A stretch of DNA of 8,597 bases from Pseudomonadota bacterium. GTDB lineage: Bacteria; Pseudomonadota; Alphaproteobacteria; Sphingomonadales; Sphingomonadaceae. Positions 6,284 through 8,597 of the stretch are shown in pieces. The stretch's first letter is position 1; every line of letters begins with the position of its first letter. Position numbers and translations under genes: made by a program. The notes under the pieces were generated by a model. The model was not told where the DNA came from, made no database searches, and saw only the letters and a list, made by a program, of their open reading frames with translations. The stretch covers positions 1 through 8,597 of the forward strand of contig JARXKO010000057.1 in assembly GCA_030271595.1 (NCBI GenBank). Direction: 5' to 3'.

Positions 6284-6320
6284 AAAAAAAGGGGCGAAGG
6301 CGCAGCGCCTCCGCCCCTTT
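6284..6320 (-). terminator. Intrinsic terminator between convergent genes
   Basis: AAAGGGGCG (6288-6296) and AGGCG (6298-6302) pair with CGCCT (6306-6310) and CGCCCCTTT (6312-6320). This gives a 14-bp stem with one A/C mismatch and a CAG loop. Read on the minus strand the hairpin runs into seven T residues (complement of 6284-6290), so it should end the lipoprotein transcript efficiently. On the plus strand only three T residues follow, so termination of the RidA operon would be weaker, but the site could serve both directions. Confidence 0.85.
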
Positions 6321-6337
6321 GGTAAACGGTTCGAACG

Positions 6338-6763
6338 CTACATCGTCTTGGCGACGTAGGCGACTCGCTTGACGGTCAGTTTCTCGCCCTTGTCGTTGGT
6401 CGTTTCACCCGATTGGCCGATGTCGGTCTTGGGGTCGGTCCAGCATATTTCGCCGTCCTTGGTCATGGCGCTGGTGAAGCAGACCTTGCCGTCCTTCATC
6501 ACCGCCGTGCCGTGATCGATATGCTCGGTGCCGGAGCTGCTGATATAATTGCCATCCGGATCAACCGACATCTGGATCGGCTTCTTGGTCTTGGAGTCGG
6601 TATATTCCCAGCTCGTGCCCTTGACGTCGAACGCCGCCGGAGTCGCCGCCGGCGCGGTCGCGGTGACGTCGTTTGCGCCATTGTCGGCGGCAGGCGGGGC
6701 CGCGGCTTGTTTGGAGCAGGCCGCGAGCGCCAGCAGCGCGGTCAGGCAAATCATCGATCGCAT
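6338..6763 (-). CDS. Small lipoprotein of unknown function
   Basis: The 141-residue product starts at an ATG preceded by GGAG with seven-base spacing (minus strand). The N-terminus MRSMICLTALLALAACSK carries a lipobox LAAC with the lipidated cysteine at C16, so it should be a membrane-anchored lipoprotein. Serine at +2 favours outer-membrane sorting under the E. coli rule. An Ala/Pro/Thr-rich linker (about 20-45) precedes a compact domain beginning GTSWEYTDSKTKKPIQMSVD and containing C95 and C107, which are well placed for a disulfide (KVCF ... EICWT). I recognise no named family. Short proteins of this style with a WEY..D..K....S.D..G pattern look familiar from sphingomonads, but that is recall only. 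It stands alone between a terminator and the end of the thiolase gene. It may have its own promoter in the 66-base gap or be read from the thiolase transcript. Confidence 0.8.
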   Translation of the reverse strand: MRSMICLTALLALAACSKQAAAPPAADNGANDVTATAPAATPAAFDVKGTSWEYTDSKTKKPIQMSVDPDGNYISSSGTEHIDHGTAVMKDGKVCFTSAMTKDGEICWTDPKTDIGQSGETTNDKGEKLTVKRVAYVAKTM

Positions 6764-6829
6764 GGTTGTTCTCCACTCAGTGAGGGGCCGCTGCTTAGCA
6801 CTCGGGCGAACCGCTAGCGAATCCTCTTC

Positions 6830-8017
6830 TCAGACCAGCTCCACGGCCACCGCGGTCGCTTCCCCGCCGCCGATGCACAGTGACGCGACGCCCTTCTTCA
6901 ACCCCTTGTGCTTGAGCGCGTTGATGAGTGTCACAAGGATGCGCGTGCCGCTGGCGCCGATCGGGTGGCCGAGCGCGGTCGCGCCGCCATGAACGTTGAT
7001 CTTTTCGTGCGGGATGCCGAGGTCCTTCATCGCGAACATCGCGACGCAGGCGAAGGCCTCGTTGACCTCCCACAGATCGACGTCGCCGACCTTCCACCCG
7101 GCCTTGTCGAGCACCTTGTTGATGGCGCCGATCGGCGCGATGGTGAACTGGGCCGGTTCCTGGGCATGGGCGGCAGTGGCGATGATCGTCGCGACCGGGT
7201 CGAGGCCCATTTGCCTGGCGGTCGAGGCCTTGGTCAGAACCATCGCTGCAGCGCCATCCGAAATCGACGAGCTGGTGGCGGCGGTAATCGTGCCGTCTTT
7301 CGAAAAGGCGGGTTTGAGCTGCGGGATCTTGTCCGGCCGGCCGCGGCCCGGCGCCTCGTCGGTGTCGACAATCGTATCGCCAGCACGTCCCGCAATGGTC
7401 ACCGGCACGACTTCGTCCTTGAACCCGCCATTGTCGATCGCATCCTTGGCGCGCCTCAGGCTTTCGATCGCATAATCGTCCATCTGCGCGCGGGTCAGCT
7501 GATATTCGTCGGCGGTGTACTGGGCGAAGCTGCCCATCGCTCGGCCTTCCTCATAGGCGTCCTCGAGCCCGTCGAGGAACATGTGGTCGTAAGCCGTGTC
7601 ATGGCCGATGCGCGCGCCGCTGCGGTGCTTTTTGAGCAAATACGGCGCGTTGGTCATGCTTTCCATGCCGCCCGCGACGATCACGCCGGCATTACCGGCG
7701 GTCAGCGCTTCATCGCCCATGATCACGGTTTGCATGCCCGATCCGCAGACCTTGTTGACGGTGGTGGCCTGAACCGATTTGGGCAGCCCGGCCTTGATCG
7801 CCGCCTGGCGGGCAGGGGCCTGGCCGAGGCCGGCGGGCAGGACGCAGCCCATGTAGATGCGGTCGATGTCCTCGCCCTTGATGCCGGCGCGCTCGACCGC
7901 CGCCTTGACCGCGGTCGCGCCAAGCTCGGTCGCCGAGGCGCCGGCAAGCGCGCCCTGCATCGCCCCCATCGGGGTCCGCGCGTAGCTGAGGATGACGGTC
8001 GGGTCGGTGGCGGACAT
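6830..8017 (-). CDS. Acetyl-CoA C-acetyltransferase family thiolase
   Basis: The start is the ATG at 8017 (minus strand), with GGAG nine bases upstream; the frame stays open further upstream through a repeat but has no plausible start there. The 395-residue product has full thiolase length. The nucleophile is C91 in NKVCGSGMQTV, followed by GGMESMTNAPYLL (116-128), the substrate-loop NEAFA (319-323), the catalytic GHPIGASG with H351 and CIGGGEA with C381. This Cys-His-Cys set is intact. The enzyme interconverts two acetyl-CoA with acetoacetyl-CoA plus CoA, or cleaves other 3-ketoacyl-CoAs. One familiar block, usually TAGNASGINDGAAA, reads TAATSSSISDGAAA here. Divergent pairing with isovaleryl-CoA dehydrogenase suggests a role in leucine/acyl-CoA catabolism rather than polyhydroxybutyrate synthesis, but the sequence alone does not settle phaA, atoB or another paralogue, so no symbol is given. 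Confidence 0.94.
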   Translation of the reverse strand: MSATDPTVILSYARTPMGAMQGALAGASATELGATAVKAAVERAGIKGEDIDRIYMGCVLPAGLGQAPARQAAIKAGLPKSVQATTVNKVCGSGMQTVIMGDEALTAGNAGVIVAGGMESMTNAPYLLKKHRSGARIGHDTAYDHMFLDGLEDAYEEGRAMGSFAQYTADEYQLTRAQMDDYAIESLRRAKDAIDNGGFKDEVVPVTIAGRAGDTIVDTDEAPGRGRPDKIPQLKPAFSKDGTITAATSSSISDGAAAMVLTKASTARQMGLDPVATIIATAAHAQEPAQFTIAPIGAINKVLDKAGWKVGDVDLWEVNEAFACVAMFAMKDLGIPHEKINVHGGATALGHPIGASGTRILVTLINALKHKGLKKGVASLCIGGGEATAVAVELV

Positions 8018-8026
8018 ATGAAAAAT

Positions 8027-8030
8027 CTCC
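8027..8030 (-). promoter_or_regulatory. Shine-Dalgarno site of the thiolase gene, next to the inverted repeat
   Basis: GGAG on the minus strand (CTCC at 8027-8030) lies nine bases before the ATG and supports this start. The left arm of the inverted repeat begins only seven bases further upstream, so a folded leader would sit against the ribosome binding site. Confidence 0.65.
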
Positions 8031-8037
8031 AAAAGGT

Positions 8038-8114
8038 CGTTCGTGCCGAGCGAAGTCGAGGTGCGCTGGCACGACTGAAACACTGGCGCCCCTCGACTTC
8101 GCTCGGGACGAACG
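8038..8114. repeat. Imperfect inverted repeat, dispersed sphingomonad-type element
   Basis: The left arm 8038-8066 and the reverse complement of the right arm 8086-8114 agree at 27 of 29 positions, with a 19-base spacer. The core GAGCGAAGTCGAG and its complement CTCGACTTCGCTC are the sort of element scattered in many copies through Sphingomonadales genomes (recognised from memory). Read in frames it gives the familiar spurious peptides SEVEG and ERSRG. As RNA it would form a long stable hairpin. It lies in the divergent spacer between the thiolase and isovaleryl-CoA dehydrogenase genes, closest to the thiolase start. There is no T-run beside either arm, so it is not a standard terminator. Confidence 0.85.
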
Positions 8115-8131
8115 GGAAAGTTTGTGCACCG

Positions 8132-8160
8132 GACATAGGCGTCCCTCCCGCCTTGTCCAA
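8132..8160 (-). promoter_or_regulatory. Weak candidate promoter for the thiolase gene
   Basis: On the minus strand TTGGAC (8160-8155) and TATGTC (8137-8132) are separated by 17 bases, each matching the sigma-70 consensus at three of six positions. If real, transcription starts near 8125 and the leader of about 108 bases carries the whole inverted repeat ahead of the ribosome binding site. This is pattern matching only. Confidence 0.28.
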
Positions 8161-8181
8161 GCCTTGGCCGCTCTGCTAGCG
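8153..8181 (+). promoter_or_regulatory. Weak candidate promoter for the isovaleryl-CoA dehydrogenase gene
   Basis: TTGTCC (8153-8158) lies 17 bases before CTAGCG (8176-8181). The predicted start near 8188 would leave a leader of about 22 bases containing the AAGGAG site. The -35 overlaps the candidate -35 of the divergent thiolase promoter. The -10 is poor, so the call is tentative. Confidence 0.28.
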
Positions 8182-8194
8182 CCGGACCGCCCCC

Positions 8195-8202
8195 AAGGAG
8201 AG
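8195..8202 (+). promoter_or_regulatory. Strong Shine-Dalgarno site for the acyl-CoA dehydrogenase gene
   Basis: AAGGAGAG lies seven bases before ATG 8210. It is the closest match to the anti-Shine-Dalgarno sequence in the window and fixes this start. Confidence 0.8.
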
Positions 8203-8209
8203 ACTTTAC

Positions 8210-8597
8210 ATGTCCGAGCAAGGACTCGATTTCGGACTCGGCGAAATGGCCGACGCGATCCGCGACACGACCGAACGCTTCGCCCGCGACAAGATCGCGC
8301 CGATCGCCGCCGAGATCGACGAGAAGGACGAATTCCCCCGCGACCTGTGGCCGCAAATGGGCGCGCTTGGCCTTCACGGCATCACCGTGGAGGAGGAATA
8401 TGGCGGGCTTGGCCTGGGCTATCTCGAACATGTCGTGGCGCAGGAGGAATTGGCCCGCGCCTCGGCCTCGGTCGGGCTCAGTTACGGCGCCCACTCGAAC
8501 CTGTGCGTCAACCAGATCCGCCGCTGGGGCAATGACGAGCAAAAGCGCAAATACCTCCCCAAATTGATCAGCGGCGAGCATGTCGGCGCGCTGGCGA
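8210..8597 (+). CDS. ivd: Isovaleryl-CoA dehydrogenase (3' truncated by window end)
   Basis: The first 129 codons are present; the gene runs off the right edge. The visible part is the N-terminal helical domain of an acyl-CoA dehydrogenase: [20 protein letters not shown] (residues 18-37), [39 protein letters not shown], then [20 protein letters not shown] (84-103) and [19 protein letters not shown]. The [17 protein letters not shown] stretch is particularly typical of isovaleryl-CoA dehydrogenases. The enzyme is an FAD flavoprotein that oxidises isovaleryl-CoA to 3-methylcrotonyl-CoA in leucine breakdown, passing electrons to ETF. The catalytic glutamate lies beyond the window, so activity cannot be judged here. 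In many proteobacteria the methylcrotonyl-CoA carboxylase genes follow, which would be the expected downstream content. It is divergent from the thiolase gene and may share regulation with it. Confidence 0.92.
   Translation, partial: MSEQGLDFGLGEMADAIRDTTERFARDKIAPIAAEIDEKDEFPRDLWPQMGALGLHGITVEEEYGGLGLGYLEHVVAQEELARASASVGLSYGAHSNLCVNQIRRWGNDEQKRKYLPKLISGEHVGALA

Noticed and set aside
6812..6819. Perfect palindrome CGCTAGCG between the thiolase and lipoprotein genes as an operator
   Set aside because: An 8-base palindrome is expected by chance in GC-rich sequence and nothing else supports a regulatory role.
8038..8114. CRISPR repeat or intrinsic terminator
   Set aside because: There is one inverted pair with no direct-repeat/spacer periodicity, and no T-run follows either arm.
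8018..8581. Upstream extension of the thiolase frame on the minus strand, and other frames across 8122-8535
   Set aside because: They run antisense or out of frame through the isovaleryl-CoA dehydrogenase gene and the inverted repeat; the thiolase has normal length from 8017 with a ribosome site.

Overview
The window is GC-rich, densely coded chromosomal DNA. It most resembles an alphaproteobacterium of the Sphingomonadales (Sphingomonas-like). The grounds are base composition, protein style (paired TPM-domain proteins, a long nitronate-monooxygenase-like flavoprotein, Ala/Pro-rich lipoprotein) and a dispersed inverted repeat familiar to me from sphingomonad genomes. That placement is by recall, not by a search. 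No phage, transposase, CRISPR, rRNA or tRNA was seen, and no intergenic gap reaches 300 bases.

Left block (1-3814, plus strand): five tightly packed genes run in one direction. They are a secreted, membrane-anchored TPM-domain protein with a glycine-rich tail (5' end cut by the window edge), a second TPM-domain membrane protein, a Nudix hydrolase of the ADP-ribose pyrophosphatase type, a metallophosphoesterase and nadC (quinolinate phosphoribosyltransferase). The first three overlap at stop/start codons, so they are probably translationally coupled. The last two follow after 30 and 42 bases. The Nudix enzyme and NadC both touch NAD metabolism. The TPM pair is an envelope module that often lies beside lemA, which may be just upstream of the window.

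Middle block (3921-6269, plus strand): a GTG-started flavin oxidoreductase of the nitronate monooxygenase family with an unusual cysteine-rich C-terminal segment, an exported protein with two SH3-like domains, and a RidA-family protein carrying a signal peptide. Spacing is 5 and 14 bases, so this looks like one operon. It converges on a small lipoprotein gene (6338-6763, minus strand), and a strong hairpin terminator lies between them.

Right block (6830-8597): a biosynthetic-type thiolase on the minus strand is divergent from an isovaleryl-CoA dehydrogenase on the plus strand, which is cut by the right window edge. Together they suggest leucine / branched-chain acyl-CoA catabolism. Their 192-base divergent spacer holds a 29-base-arm inverted repeat beside the thiolase ribosome binding site and two weak candidate promoters whose -35 boxes overlap.

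Overall this is mostly ordinary housekeeping and catabolic sequence. I found no convincing new system. The points most worth checking are the cysteine motif of the flavoprotein, the exported RidA with its operon partners, and the repeat in the thiolase leader.
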